64,000 bases of DNA from Ascarosepion bandense (GCA_037127315.1 JBBBDQ010000447.1:97501-161500), one strand, 5' to 3'. Positions 46,101 to 59,488 are shown, counted from the first letter of the stretch. The notes: generated by a model from the letters alone, not told the origin. Translations and numbers: made by a program.

Positions 46101-49100
46101 AACGTTATCAAAACATAGATTAAACCAGAAAGAAACACCATTACCACCAAAATTAAATAAGAAATATAAAAAATATAAATATAAAAAACGTTATCAAAAC
46201 ATATATTAAACCAGAAAGAAACACCATTACCACCAAAATTAAATAAGAAATATAAAAAATATAAATATAAAAAACGTTATCAAAACATATATTAAACCAG
46301 AAAGAAACACCATTACCACCAAAATTAAATAAGAAATATAAAAAATATAAATGTAAAAAACGTTATCAAAACATAAATTAAACCAGAAAGAAACACCATT
46401 ACCACCAAAATTAAATAAATATAAAAAGAAATATAAATATAAAAAACGTTATCAAAACATAGATTAAACCAGAAAAACACCATTACCAAAATTAAATAAG
46501 AAATATAAAAAATATAAATATAAAAAACGTTATCAAAACGCCGAATTAAACCAGAAAGAAACACCATTACCACCAAAATTAAATAAGAAATATAAAAAAT
46601 AAAAATATAAAAAACGTTATCAGCTTATAGATTAAACCAGAAAGAAACACCATTACCACCAAAATTAAATAAGAAATATAAAAAATATAAATATAAAAAA
46701 CGTTATCAAAACATAGATTAAACCAGAAAGAAACACCATTACCACCAAAATTAAATAAGAAATATAAAAAATATAAATATAAAAAACGTTATCAAAACAT
46801 AGATTAAACCAGAAGAAAACACCATTACCACCAAAATTAAATAAGAAATATAAAAAATATAAATATTAAAAACGTTATCAAAACATAGATTAAACCGAAA
46901 AAAACTTCGTACAAATTAAATAAGAAATATAAAAAATATAAATATAAAAAAACGTTATCAAAACATATATTAAACCAGAAAGAAACACCATTACCACTAA
47001 ATTAAATAAGAAATATAAAAAATATAAATATAAAAAACGTTATCAAAACATAGATTAAACCAGGAAAGAAACACCATTACCACCAAAATTAAATAAGAAA
47101 TATAAAAAATATAAATATAAAAAACGTTTATCAAAACATATATTAAACCAGAAAGAAACACCATTACCACCAAAATTAAATAAGAAATATAAAAAATATA
47201 AATATAAAAAACGTTATCAAAACATAGATTAAACCAGAAAGAAACACCATTACCACTTAAAATTAAAATCGAAATATAAAAAATATATAAAAAACGTTAT
47301 CAAAACATAGATTAAACCAGAAAGAAACACCATTACCACCAAAATTAAATAAATATAAAAATAAATATAAAACATTATCAAAACTATAGATTAAACCAAG
47401 AAAACACATTATACAAAATTAAATAAGAAATATAAAAAATATAAATATAAAAAACGTTATCAAAACATATATTAAACCAGAAAGAAACACAAAACACCAC
47501 CAAAATTAAATAAAATATAAAAAATATAAAACCCTACAAGCGTATCAAAACATGAATTAAACCAAGAAAGAAACACCATTACCACCAAAATTAAATGAGA
47601 AATATAAAAAATATAAATATAAAAAACGTTATCCAAACATAGATTAAACCGGAAAACACCATTACCACCAAAATTAAATAAGAAATATAAAAAATATAAA
47701 TATAAAAAACGTTATCAAAACATATATTAAACCAGAAAGAAACACCATTACCACCAAAATTAAATAAGAAATATAAAAAATATAAATATAAAAAACGTTA
47801 TCAAAACATAGATTAAACCAGAAAGAAACACCATTACCACCAAAATTAAATAAGAAATATAAAAAATAAAACAAAAACGTTATCAAAACATAGATTAAAC
47901 CAGAAAGAAACACCATTACCACAAGAAGTCTGAAAACAAGAAATATAAAAAATATAAATATAAAAAACGTTATCAAAACATATTAAACCAGAAAGAAACA
48001 CCATTACCACCAAAATTAAATAAGTAATATAAAAAATATAAATATAAAAAACGTTATCAAAACATAGATTAAACCAGAAAGAAACACCATTACCAAAATT
48101 AAATAAGAAATATAAAAAATATAAATATAAAAAACGTTATCAAAACATAAATTAAACCAGAAAAAACACCATTACCACCAAAATTAAATAAGAAATATAA
48201 AAAATATAAATATAAAAAAACGTTATCAAAACATAGATTAAACCGAAAGAAACACCGTACACCAAAATTAAATAAGAAATATAAAAAATATAAATATAAA
48301 AAACGTTATCAAAAACATAGATTAAACCAGAAAGAAACACCATTACCACCAAAATTAAATAAGAAATATAAAAAATATAAATATATAAAACGTTATCAAA
48401 ACATAGATTAAACCAAGAAAAAAACACCATTACCACCAATTAAATAAGAAATATAAAAAATATAATCTCAAAAACGTTATCAAAACATAGATTAAACCAG
48501 AAAGAAACACCATTACCACCAAAATTAAATAAAAAATATAAAAAATATAAATATAAAAAACGTTATCAAAACATATATTAAACCAGAAAGAAACACCATT
48601 ACCACCAAAATTAAAATAAGAAATATAAAAAATAAATATAAAAAACGTTATAAACATAGATTAAACCAGAAAGAAACACCATTACCACCAAAATTAAATA
48701 AGAAATATAAAAAATATAAATATAAAAAACGTTATCAAAACGTAGATTAAACCAAGAAAGAAACACCATTACCACCAAAATTAAATAAGAAATATAAAAA
48801 TATAAATATAAAAAACGTTATCAAAACATAGATTAAACCAGAAAGAAACACCATTACCACCAAAATTAAATAAGAAATATAAAAAATATAAATATAAAAA
48901 ACGTTATCCAAAACATATATTAAACCAGAAAGAAACACCATTACCACCAAAATTAAATAAGAAATATAAAAAATATAAATATAAAAAACGTTATCAAAAC
49001 ATAGATTAAACCAGAAAGAAACACCATTACCACCAAAATTAAATAAGAAATATAAAAAATATAAATATAAAAAACGTTATCAAAACATAGATTAAACCAG

Positions 49101-52100
49101 AAAGAAACACCATTACCACCAAAATTAAATAAGAAATATAAAAAATATAAATATAAAAAACGTTATCAAAACATGAATTAAACCAGAAAGAAACACCATT
49201 ACCACCAAAAAATTAAATAAGAAATATAAAAAATATAAATATAAAAAACGTTATCAAAACATATATTAAACCAGAAAGAAACACCATTACCACAAAATTA
49301 AATAAGAAATATAAAAAATATAATATAAAAACGTTATCAAAACATAGATTAAACCAGAAAGAAACACCATTACCACCAAAATTAAATAAGAAATATAAAA
49401 AATATAAATATAAAAAACGTTATCAAAACATATAATAAACCAGAAAGAAACACCATTACCACCAAAATTAAATAAGAAATATAAAAAATATAAATATAAA
49501 AAACGTTATCAAAACATAGATTAAACCAGAAAGAAACACCATTACCACCAAAATTAAATAAAGAATATAAAAAATATAAATATAAGCTTATCAAAACATA
49601 GATTAAACCAGAAAGAAACACCATTACCACCAAAATTAAATAAGAAATATAAAAAATATAAATATAAAAAACGTTATCAAAACATAAGATTAAACCAGAA
49701 AGAAACACATTTACAAGAATTAAATAAGAAATATAAAAAATATAAATATAAAAAACGTTATCAAAACATAGATTAAACCAGAAAGAAACACAAAGTACCT
49801 ACACCAAAATTAAATAAGAAATATAAAAAATATAAATATAAAAAACGTTATCAAAACATAGATTAAACCAGAAAAAAACACCATTACCACCAAAATTAAA
49901 TAAGAAATATAAAAAATATAAATATAAAAAACGTTATCAAAACATGAATTAAACCAGAAAGAAACACCATTACCACCAAAATTAAATAAGAAATATAAAA
50001 AATATAAATATAAAAAACGTTATCAAAACATATATTAAACCAAGAAGAAACACCATTACCACCAAAATTAAATAAGAAATATAAAAAATATAAATATAAA
50101 AAACGTTATCAAAACATAGATTAAACCAGAAAGAAACACCATTACCACCAAAATTAAATAAGAAATATAAAAAATATAAATATAAAAAACGTTATCAAAA
50201 CATAGATTAAACGAAGAAGAAACACCATTACCACCAAAATTAAATAAGAAATATAAAAAATATAAATATAAAAAACGTTATCAAAACATATATTAAACTA
50301 GAAAGAAACACCATTACCACAAATTAAATAAAAATATAAAAAATATAAATATAAAAAACGTTATCAAAACATAGATTAAACCAGAAAGAAACACCATTAC
50401 CACCAAAATTAAATAAGAAATATAAAAAATATAAATATAAAAAACGTTATCAACATATATTAAACCAAGAAAACACCATTACCAAAATTAAATAAGAAAT
50501 ATAAAAAATATAAATATAAAAAACGTTATCAAAGCATAGATTAAACCAGAAAGAAACACCATTACCACAAAAATTAAATAAGAAATATAAAAAATATAAA
50601 TATAAAAAACGTTATCAAAACATATATTAAACCAGAAAGAAACACCATTACCACCAAAATTAAATAAGAAACCTTAAAAAATATAAATATAAAAAACGTT
50701 ATCAAAACATAGATTAAACCAGAAAGAAACACCATTACCACCAAAATTAAATAAGAAATATAAAAAATATAAATATAAAAAACGTTATCAAAACATAGAT
50801 TAAACCAGAAAGAAACTACATTACCACCAAAATTAAATAAGAAATATAAAAAATATAAATATAAAAAACGTTATCAAAACATATATTAAACCAGAAAGAA
50901 ACACCATTACCACCAAAATTAAATAAGAAATATAAAAAATATAAATATAAAAAACGTTATCAAAACATAGATTAAACCAAGAAGAAACACCATTACCACC
51001 AAAATTAAATAAGAAATATAAAAAATATAAATATAAAAAACGTTATCAAAACATATATTAAACCAGAAAGAAACACCATTACCACCAAAATTAAATAAGA
51101 AATATAAAAAATATAAATATAAAAAACGTTATCAAAACGTAGATTAAACCAAGAAGAAACACCATTACCACCAAAATTAAATAAGAAATATAAAAAATAT
51201 AAATATAAAAAACGTTATCAAAACATTGATTAAACCAGAAAAACACCATTACCACCAAATTAAATAAGAAATATAAAAAATATAAATATAAAAAACGTTA
51301 TCAAAACATAGATTAAACCAGAAAGAAACACCATTACCACCAAAATTAAATAAGAAATATAAAAAATATAAATATAAAAAACGTTATCAAAACATATATT
51401 AAACCAGAAAACACCATTACCACCAAAATTAAATAAAAAATATAAAAAATATAAATATAAAAAACGTTATCAAAACATAGATTAAACCAGAAAGAAACAC
51501 CATTACCACCAAAATTAAATAAAAAATATAAAAAATATAAATATAAAACGTTATCAAAACATAGATTAAACCAGAAAGAAACACCATTACCACCAAAATT
51601 AAATAGAAATATAAAAAATAAAAATATAAAAACGTTATCAAAACATATATTAAACCCGAAAGAAACACCATTACCACCAAAATTAAATAAGAAATATAAA
51701 AAATATAAATACCAAAAAACGTTATCAAAACATGAATTAAACCAGAAAGAAACACCATTACCACCAAAATTAAATAAGAAATATAAAAAATATAAATATA
51801 AAAAACGTTATCAAAACATATATTAAACCGAAAGAAACAGCATTACCACCAAAATTAAATAAGAAATATAAAAAATATAAATATAAAAAACGTTATCAAA
51901 ACATATATTAAACCAGAAAGAAACACCATTACCACCAAAATTAAATAAGAAATATAAAAAATATAAATATAAAAAACGTTATCAAAACATAGATTAAACC
52001 AGAAAGAAACACCATTACCACCAAAATTAAATAAGAAATATAAAAAATATAAATATAAAAAACGTTATCAAAACATATATTAAACCAGAAAGAAACACCA

Positions 52101-52996
52101 TTACCACCAAAATTAAATAAGAAATATAAAAAATATAAATATAAAAAACGTTATCAAAACATATATTAAACCAGAAAGAAACACCATTACCACCAAAATT
52201 AAATAAGAAATATAAAAAATATAAATATAAAAAACGTTATCAAAACATATATTAAACCAGAAAGAAACACCATTACCACCAAAATTAAATAAGAAATATA
52301 AAAAATATAAATATAAAAAACGTTATCAAAACATAGATTAAACCAGAAAGAAACACCATTACCACCAAAATTAAATAAGAAATATAAAAAATATAAATAT
52401 AAAAAACGTTATCAAAACATATATTAAACCAGAAAGAAACACCATTACCACCAAAATTAAATAAGAAATATAAAAAATATAAATATAAAAAACGTTATCA
52501 AAACATAGATTAAACCAGAAAGAAACACCATTACCACCAAAATTAAATAAGAAATATAAAAAATATAAATATAAAAAACGTTATCAAAACATATATTAAA
52601 CCAGAAAGAAACACCATTACCACCAAAATTAAATAAGAAATATAAAAAATATAAATATAAAAAACGTTATCAAAACATAGATTAAACCAGAAAGAAACAC
52701 CATTACCACCAAAATTAAATAAGAAATATAAAAAATATAAATATAAAAAACGTTATCAAAACATAGATTAAACCAGAAAGAAACACCATTACCACCAAAA
52801 TTAAATAAGAAATATAAAAAATATAAATATAAAAAACGTTATCAAAACATAGATTAAACCAGAAAGAAACACCATTACCACCAAAATTAAATAAGAAATA
52901 TAAAAAATATAAATATAAAAAACGTTATCAAAACATAGATTAAACCAGAAAGAAACACCATTACCCCAAAAATTAAATAAGAACTATAAAAAATAT
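43121..52996. repeat. Satellite array, 86-bp unit, about 115 copies
   Basis: The consensus unit runs TTATCAAAACATAGATTAAA, CCAGAAAGAAACACCATTAC, CACCAAAATTAAATAAGAAA, TATAAAAAATATAAATATAA, AAAACG (86 bp). Units in the last 1.2 kb are nearly identical, while units from 43 to 49 kb carry many small deletions and insertions, mainly in the CCAGAAAGAAACACC part. One site alternates between ATAGATT and ATATATT types. The array ends inside a unit at about 52,996 (AATATGACACC). 86 is not a multiple of three, so minus-strand frames with VVMVFLSGLIYVL-type repeats change frame from unit to unit and are not genes. Confidence 0.97.
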
Positions 52997-52999
52997 GAC

Positions 53000-53264
53000 A
53001 CCAACACAAAGCAGTAATAGTCAAAGTTGTAAATCGTGTATACAAGAAGAGCTTGCAATAATCAGTTTTAAAAAGCAAAGTAAAATATTTAACAAAAAAA
53101 TCGAGATAATGAACAAATATAGATTTGTGAATAAATATCTACTTTGCTACCCCAACAGCAATAAATAACAGCAAAATCAAACAAAAACGACGCATAACAA
53201 CAGTATAAATAATAATTAAAAATTTAAAATATTAATCAAAATATATAAATACAAATACGAACCC
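53000..53264. other. No recognisable feature
   Basis: AT-rich sequence 3' of the satellite. Confidence 0.4.
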
Positions 53265-53545
53265 AGGAAGTTTTTCCCATCTGAAACAATACTTCACATA
53301 TACAAATCTACCATCCGCCCGTGCATTGAATATTGCTGCCATACATAGTCGGGAGCTCCTGGTATCCACCCAAGTGTCTTCGACCAAATCCAGCGGAGAA
53401 TCTGTAATGTGATCGATCCCGACTTGGCAGCGAGTATATAGTCGCTTTCTCACCGACGCAGTGTGGCTTCCCTGTATCTCTTCTACAAATACTTTCAGGC
53501 CTTCTGCTCCGATGAACTTAAAACCCCTGCTTGCCAAATATCTTT
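53265..53545 (+). pseudogene. LINE-A C-terminal fragment
   Basis: The plus strand reads ARKFFPSETILHIYKSTIRP, EYCCHT, a stop, SGAPGIHPSVFDQIQRRICN, VIDPDLAAS and LYLFYKYFQAFCSDELK, matching the LINE-A C-terminus at 19,953-20,620 on the minus strand. A stop near 53,350 and loss of both ends show a dead fragment. Confidence 0.7.
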
Positions 53546-53602
53546 TTATCGTTAAACTATTGAAAAAAAAAAGCAATTTCGGCTAAAAGTACCATCACAA
53601 CC

Positions 53603-53607
<5 letters not shown>

Positions 53608-53655
<48 letters not shown>
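53608..53655. repeat. (AT)n microsatellite
   Basis: Uninterrupted AT run. Confidence 0.95.
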
Positions 53656-53658
<3 letters not shown>

Positions 53659-53726
53659 GCGATATATTCGTAACTCTTCAAAATGAATTGAGTTCTTTCG
53701 GTGTGTATGCACTGCTTATATCAGTC

Positions 53727-54004
53727 AGTCACTTAAGTGCCATACGTGATACACGCTTGGGTGATCTGACTGGGCAGAAGATTATCCCGCAGTAGGTTGA
53801 CATTGCTTTCTGCCGTAGACTGCTTTCCGACCAAGGCTATAGAACCCAATCTGTCCTGTTATTTAACCCATAACTGGAAGGAAGAGATGGATTAATACCT
53901 TTCCTTTGCGCGTAAGTGAATGCAATGAATTCAACTGGAATTCGAACTCGGCTCCCCGATTTCTCGTTCCGAGCCGATATCCAATGCACCACAACGCACA
54001 TCCT
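53727..54004 (-). mobile_element. SINE-I, single unit (minus)
   Basis: From high to low coordinate: tRNA head (complement of GATATCCAATGCACCACAAC), B-box (complement of GGAATTCGAACTC at about 53,938-53,950), body with the complement of CTATAGAACCCAATCTGTCC, and the end motif CAGTCAGTCACTTAAGTGCC. A small deletion removes the GAGACATGATCG region. Confidence 0.8.
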
Positions 54005-54044
54005 TATATACAACACGTTAAAATTTACTTTTTTTGATTGCATG

Positions 54045-54190
54045 TACCTATGGCTTAATGAGTTGCGACTCTGACTGACACTAAAACGGTCGAGTTTCGA
54101 TCCTGGCCAGAAGCAAATGTATGTGTCTAGCCACGCTGATGAGCTATGATTCAGTTAAACAGTCTTGTATGTGGATGACTAATATAAATA
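54045..54190 (+). mobile_element. SINE-II
   Basis: Full-length copy on the plus strand: TAATGAGTTGCGACTCTGAC (head), B-box GAGTTTCGATCC (about 54,093), GGCCAGAAGC, GTCTAGCCACGCTGATGAGC, CAGTCTTGTATGTGGATGAC. Same order as 1,366-1,496 on the minus strand. Confidence 0.7.
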
Positions 54191-54774
54191 TTGATGAAGA
54201 TTGTTTTTAAGCATGTCAGAGACTGTCAATGCTAGGTGTTGAATTCAATGTCCACTTCTGTATTTCTATTCTGTCTTTGATATTGACTATTTTACCCTCA
54301 AATACAGCATCCTTTTAAACGATATTTTTATAATATATACGTGTGTAGTGTGTGTGCGCGCACACACACACACTACGAGAGAGAGAGAAAGAGAGAGAGA
54401 GAGATTCACCTGAAAGTGCCACTTTGCAAAATATTCCATTAACTAAAAATATAATTAAAATTTACCAAAATGAAATGTTTAAATATCAAAAACGCTATCC
54501 TGAAGTCAAATTGACACTTACATCAATTATATTTCCCCTGGCTAAGAGACTGTGTAGCTGAGAATGTCGTTCAAGTGTAACATTTAATATTGAGAGACGA
54601 AACATTGGTGCTTCCACAACGAGTCTTTGTGAATTAATGTTGAAATAATGTAACAATATTGAGCAACAATTTTAAACACATTAAGAATGTTTTTCTTTTG
54701 TGGGGGAGTTTTAAAAATCGAATCAAAATACATAACAAGAGTAATCTCCCCTGGCGCATTGATTCTAATTTTCA
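54191..54774. other. No gene; AC and AG runs
   Basis: GTGTGTGCGCGCACACACAC at about 54,348-54,372 forms a palindromic run, and a GAGA-rich patch follows (54,378-54,406). Nothing else recognised. Confidence 0.5.
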
Positions 54775-57320
54775 TTTTTTTTTCTTTCTTTCTTAAACTT
54801 CTACTTATATTTGATTTTATAGATTTTTTTTTCTTAATTTAAAAAGAATTGGTTGGGAAGTAAACCACCAGAGGAAACAATTTATATCGATTCAATTCCA
54901 TTAATTTGGGCATTTCTTTTGTACTGTTTGCTTATATCTTTGATATTTTTCTATTATCTTTTTCTTTAATATTTTTGCCTGATTATATTTTCTTCTTTTT
55001 TTATCGTCTCGTTTTTATTACTTTTCTCTTTTTCTCTTTCTTTCTTTTCCCATTTCGTCAAATCTTTATTCTCCTTTTCTATTCCTTTTTCCTTTTCTAA
55101 GATTTCTCTTTGTTTTTAATCGAATTGTTTCATTATTTCCTTTCCTTTCCTTTTCCTTTTCTGTCTATGGATGTGCGATGTGGTGCATTGGATATCAGCT
55201 CGGAACAAGAAATCGGGGAGCCGAGTTCGAATTCCAGCTGAATTCATTGCATTCACTTACGCAAATAACCTTGGGAAAGGTATTAATCCGTCTATTCCTT
55301 CCAGTTATGGGTAAAATAACAGGACGGATTTGGTTCTATAGCCTTGGCCGGCAACTAGTCTACCGCAGAAAGCAATGGCAACCTACTGCGGGATAATCTT
55401 CTGCCCAGTCAGTTATGTCTCTTTCGAGACATGATCGCCCAAGCATATATCACGTATGGCACTTAGCTGAATGACTGACTTCTGTCTATTCTTTTTCTGT
55501 CTCTATTTCTTTTTTTCTTATTTGGAAAAATTCGATTCTTTCTTTTCTTTTTTCATTCTATCTTTATTACTTTCTCATTTTTTTTTCAAATATTTTCCTT
55601 CTGTCATTCTTTCTAATATTATTTTTTCGTTTATTTTCTTCTTGGTTATTCTTTTGTTTTTTTATTTCTTTCTTTCTTTGTTATTTTTTATAAATGTTCA
55701 TTTTTTCTTTCTATACATTTTTAATTTCTTTTTTTCTTTTTGTTTCCTTTGTTTTTTTATTATTTTCATATTTTTTTAAATTTTCTCTCTTTTTATTTTT
55801 TCGTCGGTGTTCATTTGTTTATTTCTCATTTTTCTTCTTTATTTTTTCTTCTTTCTTTTATTCGTTCTAATTTTTTTTTTAATGTTTTCCTTCTTTCTTA
55901 CCTTTTTATTTATCCCTTTTTTAAAACGTTTTTTCTTCGTTCCTCAATTTTTTGTTTCCTTTGTTTCCTTATTTCTTTTTTCCTTCTTTCTTTCACAATT
56001 TAAATTTTTTTCTCTTTCTTTTCTTTTTTCTTCTTTCTTTTATTCTTTATCTGTTCCTTTTTATTTTTAAAGTTTTTTCTTTGATTCTCAATTTCTTTCA
56101 TTATTTTTTCTCCTTCTTTCTCTCACAATTTTGAATTTTCTTTCTATCTTTTCTTTTTTCCTAATTTTTTTCATTTGTTCTAATTTTTTTAATATTTTCC
56201 TTCTTTCTTACCTTTGTATTTGTCGCTTTTTTAAAAGTTTTTTCTTGGTTCCTCAATTTTTTGCATTACTGATTTCATTCTTCTTCTTTCTTTCACAATT
56301 TTAAATTTTTTTCTTTCTTTTCTTTTATTCATTCTATACTGTTATATTTTCCTTCTTTTTTTCTTTTTTATTTCTTCTCTTTTATTTTTTAAAGTTTTTT
56401 TTTGTGTCTCATCTTCTTTCTTTACTTCTTTATTTCTTTACTTCTTTTTTCTTTCTTTATTTTTATTTCTTTACTTCTTTTTATTTCTTTACTTCTTTAT
56501 TTCTTTACTTCTTTTTTATTTCTTTACTTCTTTTTTATTTCTTTACTTTTTATTTCTTTACTTCTTTTTTATTTCTTTACTTCTTTATTTCTTTACTTCT
56601 TTTTTATTTCTTTATTTCTTTATTTCTTAACTTCTTTATTTCTTTACTTCTTCTTTCTTTCACAATTTAAACATTTTCTTTTCTATTTTTCTTTTATTTT
56701 TCCGTGTTTATTCGTTTATTTTTTTGTTTCCTTCATACTCATTTTTAAAAATTTTAATTTTTTATATTATTTTCTTTTTCTTCTATATTTCTGTCTTTCA
56801 TTCTTTCTTTCATTTCACTTTTTCCTTTTTTATTTTTTCTTAAGTTCTTTCTTTATTCCTCGTTTTTATTAATTTCTTTCTTCTTTCATTCTTTCTTTCT
56901 CTCTTTCTTTCTGTCTTATTTTAAAAAGTTTCTTCTTTCTTTCCATTCTTTTCCGTTTCAAATTTTTCTCAGTTTTCTTTCTATCAGATTCTTTACTCTT
57001 TTTCTTTTCTGTATCTTTCATTCGATAATTCTTTCTTTCTTTTCTTTTTCATTTTTGTTGATCTATTTTCTCCTTTCTTTGTATTTTTCTTTCTTTCACA
57101 TTTTTGTCAATATCATACATAGTTTCTCATTTTTTTCTGTCTTTCTGTCTTTCTTTCTTTCTTTTTTTTTTAAATTGTCCTTCATTCTTCCAATTTTTTT
57201 TCGTTTATCCTTTTTCCTTTATCTTTCTACCGGATTGTTTTCTTTTTTCCTTTCTTTCTTTTTGCATATTGCTTTCTTTCTATCATTTTATCACATTTCT
57301 TTTTCCTGACGTCTTTGTCC
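54775..57320. repeat. Polypyrimidine tract (TTTC/TTTA-rich)
   Basis: About 2.5 kb of nearly purine-free plus strand built on TTTC, TTTCTTTA and TTACTTCTTT steps, interrupted by a SINE-I at 55,167-55,482. At 56,410-56,660 a regular ATTTCTTTACTTCTTT repeat stands out. Long Phe/Leu/Ser frames on the plus strand are compositional. Confidence 0.9.
55167..55482 (+). mobile_element. SINE-I, single unit inserted in the pyrimidine tract
   Basis: Near-complete: GATGTGCGATGTGGTGCATT, B-box GAGTTCGAATTCC (about 55,223), ATTCATTGCATTCACTTACG, CAGTTATGGGTAAAATAACA, GCCGGCAACTAGTCTACCGC, TCTTTCGAGACATGATCGCC, end TAGCTGAATGACTGACTT. Confidence 0.85.
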
Positions 57321-57926
57321 TATACAAATAGGGAAAAGACAACTCAACACCGCCGACTATGTGTCGAGACAACTCGGGCCCTAGATTACTCAACACCAGA
57401 AAGACAAAACTTTTTTTATAACCGAATAAAAGTAATTTATTAAGGATAAAAATTTATTTAAGTCATTATACAAAATATGAACCAGCTTTTTGTTTGTAAT
57501 TATTAATAATAAATTAAATCTTTAAGAAAAGTAATTTTTAATAGAGTATATCGGCATTCTAAAATATTTCTATAAAAAATAATTTAATACTTTATCGGTT
57601 CTGAATTGTCTCAGTCCATAGCTGGACTGGCGCTCAGTCGTTGTCCGGCACCCATTTAAATTCCATTTTTATCGTTTTAATTTTTTTGTTTCTTTTTGCT
57701 GTTTAATTTTTTTTTTTAAATGTGGTTTTTCTTTCATTTTTAAATGTCCATTTTGTTTCTATCCGGTCTTTGGTTCTTGGTTTTTTTTCTTGAAATCTTA
57801 ATTTTTTGTCTCACTTTTCTTTCCTTCTTGTTTTTTCTTATTTCTGCTTTACTTCTTTCTCACTATTGTATTCTGCGTGTCTTATTCAGCCACCTCTGTT
57901 TTTTTTTCATTTTCTTGCTAATATTT
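57321..57926. other. Unassigned; partial match to the 31.5-kb block
   Basis: 57,347-57,460 resembles 31,507-31,650 (CAACACCAGAAAG...TAACCGAATAAAAGT...TTTATTAAGGAT). The remainder is T-rich without features. Confidence 0.4.
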
Positions 57927-58555
57927 CTTTTTAATCATATCACCCCTAGCAAGGCGGTAACGCCACTGACGTGCAGGGGGCTACGTAAGAGTGAAAAGAT
58001 TTGAAAAGAGAAAGCCGGAAACAAGGGATAAGCCTCTTCACCCGTTCAATAGACGTGGGCGATAGTTTAGTCTATCTACTCCAATTGAAAAACAAAAAAG
58101 AGAAAAGAAAAAAATAAGAGTAAATTTTGGAAGAGAGAAAGCCGTAAACCACATCCTAAACAGGAAACAAGGGGTAAGCATCTTCACCCGTTTAATAGAC
58201 ATGGGTGGAGTGTAAACCGGGCGATAATTTAGTCTATCTACTCCAATTGAAAAAAAAAAGAGAAAAGAAAAAAAATAAGAGTAAAAGATGGGAAAAGAGA
58301 AAGCCGGAAACCACATCCTAAATAGGAAACAAGTGGTAAGCCTCTTCACCCGTTTAATAGACGTGGATGGAGTGTAAACCGGGCGATAGTTTAGTCTATC
58401 TACTCCAATTGAAAAAAAAAAAGAGAAAAGAAAAATATAAGAGTAAAAGATGGGAAAAGAGAAAGCCGGAAACCACATCCTAAACAGGAAAAAGGAGTAA
58501 GCCTCTTCACCCGTTCAATAGACGTTGGTGGAGTGTGAACCGGGCGATAGTAAAA
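57927..58555 (-). repeat. 162-bp VNTR with LINE-A-type 3' tail (minus)
   Basis: The tail (57,927-58,000: TTTAATCATATCACCCCTAG, CAAGGCGGTAACGCCACTGA, CGTGCAGGGGGCTACGTAAG) equals the LINE-A 3' end. It is followed by four units that begin AAAGCCGGAAA or AAAGCCGTAAA at 58,012, 58,138, 58,300 and 58,462, so spacing is 127, 162 and 162 bp. The plus-strand copy is at 33,991-34,332. Confidence 0.85.
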
Positions 58556-59063
58556 ATTTGACTTTTATGTTTCCTTTCTTTTCCACTTTACTTCTTTGAT
58601 ATTCTTTCCTTTCTTCTTTTATGTTTTTTCGTATTTTTCAAAGATTTTTATTTGTTCCTTCTATATTCTTCCTTACTTCTTTTTCGTCACAACTTTTATT
58701 TATGGCGTCATTTCTGTGATTCATTGTTTCCGGCACTAAATCGGGTATAAACTTCAATTGATGAATGCATCTTGGGGAGATTGTTTAAATTTTAATTTTC
58801 TGGCCTTGAGACAAAGTTTACTAAGTAAAAACTGACAGACATTTGTGAAGGGCCATATCCTGAAGGAATACGTCATACAGAAGAAGAAAGATTTCTATAT
58901 TAATTTTTACACGATTCCAATTGTTTCATTATTTTTTTTCATACTGTTTCAATATTATTTTCTATCTTTATTCCATAAGAAAACATAACCGGCCATATCA
59001 GATTTTGGAATGTCTCCATATATTACGTTATTTTGTGCACCGAAAGCCTTATTTTTATAAGGT
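58556..59063. other. T-rich sequence; possible LINE-B 3' scrap
   Basis: At 58,848-58,890 GGGCCATATCCTGAAGGAAT followed by ACGTCATACAGAAGAAGAAA resembles the LINE-B 3' terminus (CATCCTGAAAGGACA...CATAGAAGAAGAA). Otherwise nothing recognised. Confidence 0.35.
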
Positions 59064-59068
59064 ATATT
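59064..59068. repeat. Target-site duplication ATATT (5' copy)
   Basis: ATATT directly before the 5' LTR equals the five bases directly after the 3' LTR. Confidence 0.9.
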
Positions 59069-59289
59069 TGTGAACATGAAAGGGCGACTAGCGGCGGCTC
59101 TGGAAAAAAGAGAGTTCGTTTGTGTCTGGCTTGCAAAGCAGTAATCTGTTCCAAAGAAAGAAAATAATAATAATACTCACCTCTGTCTTAATAATCCACC
59201 TTCAGCTCATTCTAAAGGAAAAAAGAGAGGAGGCCCTCGAGGGGAATTTTTATAGACCGAGGAAATGGATTATGGGTAGAGAAATGGAT

Positions 59290-59296
59290 TATAAAA
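59290..59296 (+). promoter_or_regulatory. Candidate TATA box of the LTR
   Basis: TATAAAA in GGATTATAAAACTGACC. If used, transcription would begin about 25-30 bases downstream (near 59,320), splitting the LTR into a long U3 and R-U5 of about 190 bp. A second TTTATAG lies at about 59,249-59,255. No start site can be proven from sequence. Confidence 0.45.
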
Positions 59297-59411
59297 CTGA
59301 CCGACCAAGTTCACTCGACGATTTCAGTGGCGTCAATTTCTTGGCGTGAAGCTGACGCAGAGAGACGCGGTGAAAAGGTGGAAGGAGGAAAGTGGAGTAG
59401 GAAGAGGAAGA

Positions 59412-59488
59412 GGCGTAGCAAGAAGCCAGCTGGGAGAGCGTTGAATTGAAATCCAACGGTCTGCGGTTCGATCCCTGGTTCTGCACTC
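59412..59488 (+). other. tRNA-Phe-like segment inside the LTR
   Basis: AGCCAGCTGGGAGAGCG, TTGAATTGAAATCCAA, CGGTC, then GGTTCGATCCC and TGGTTCTGCAC align in order with the D-arm, anticodon arm (GAA anticodon in TTGAAA), variable region, T-arm and 3' acceptor side of animal tRNA-Phe. Indels and mismatches in the stems mean it is not a functional tRNA, but the A- and B-box regions of a Pol III promoter are recognisable. Repeated in the 3' LTR at 63,505-63,581. Confidence 0.7.

Noticed and set aside
43121..52996. CRISPR-like array
   Set aside because: The whole 86-bp unit is repeated with no unique spacers, the context is animal DNA, and no cas genes are present.
59122..59349. A 75-codon frame inside the 5' LTR as a separate gene
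   Set aside because: The same frame in the 3' LTR is in part a shadow of the pol end; identical LTR copies would both encode it and no domain is visible.
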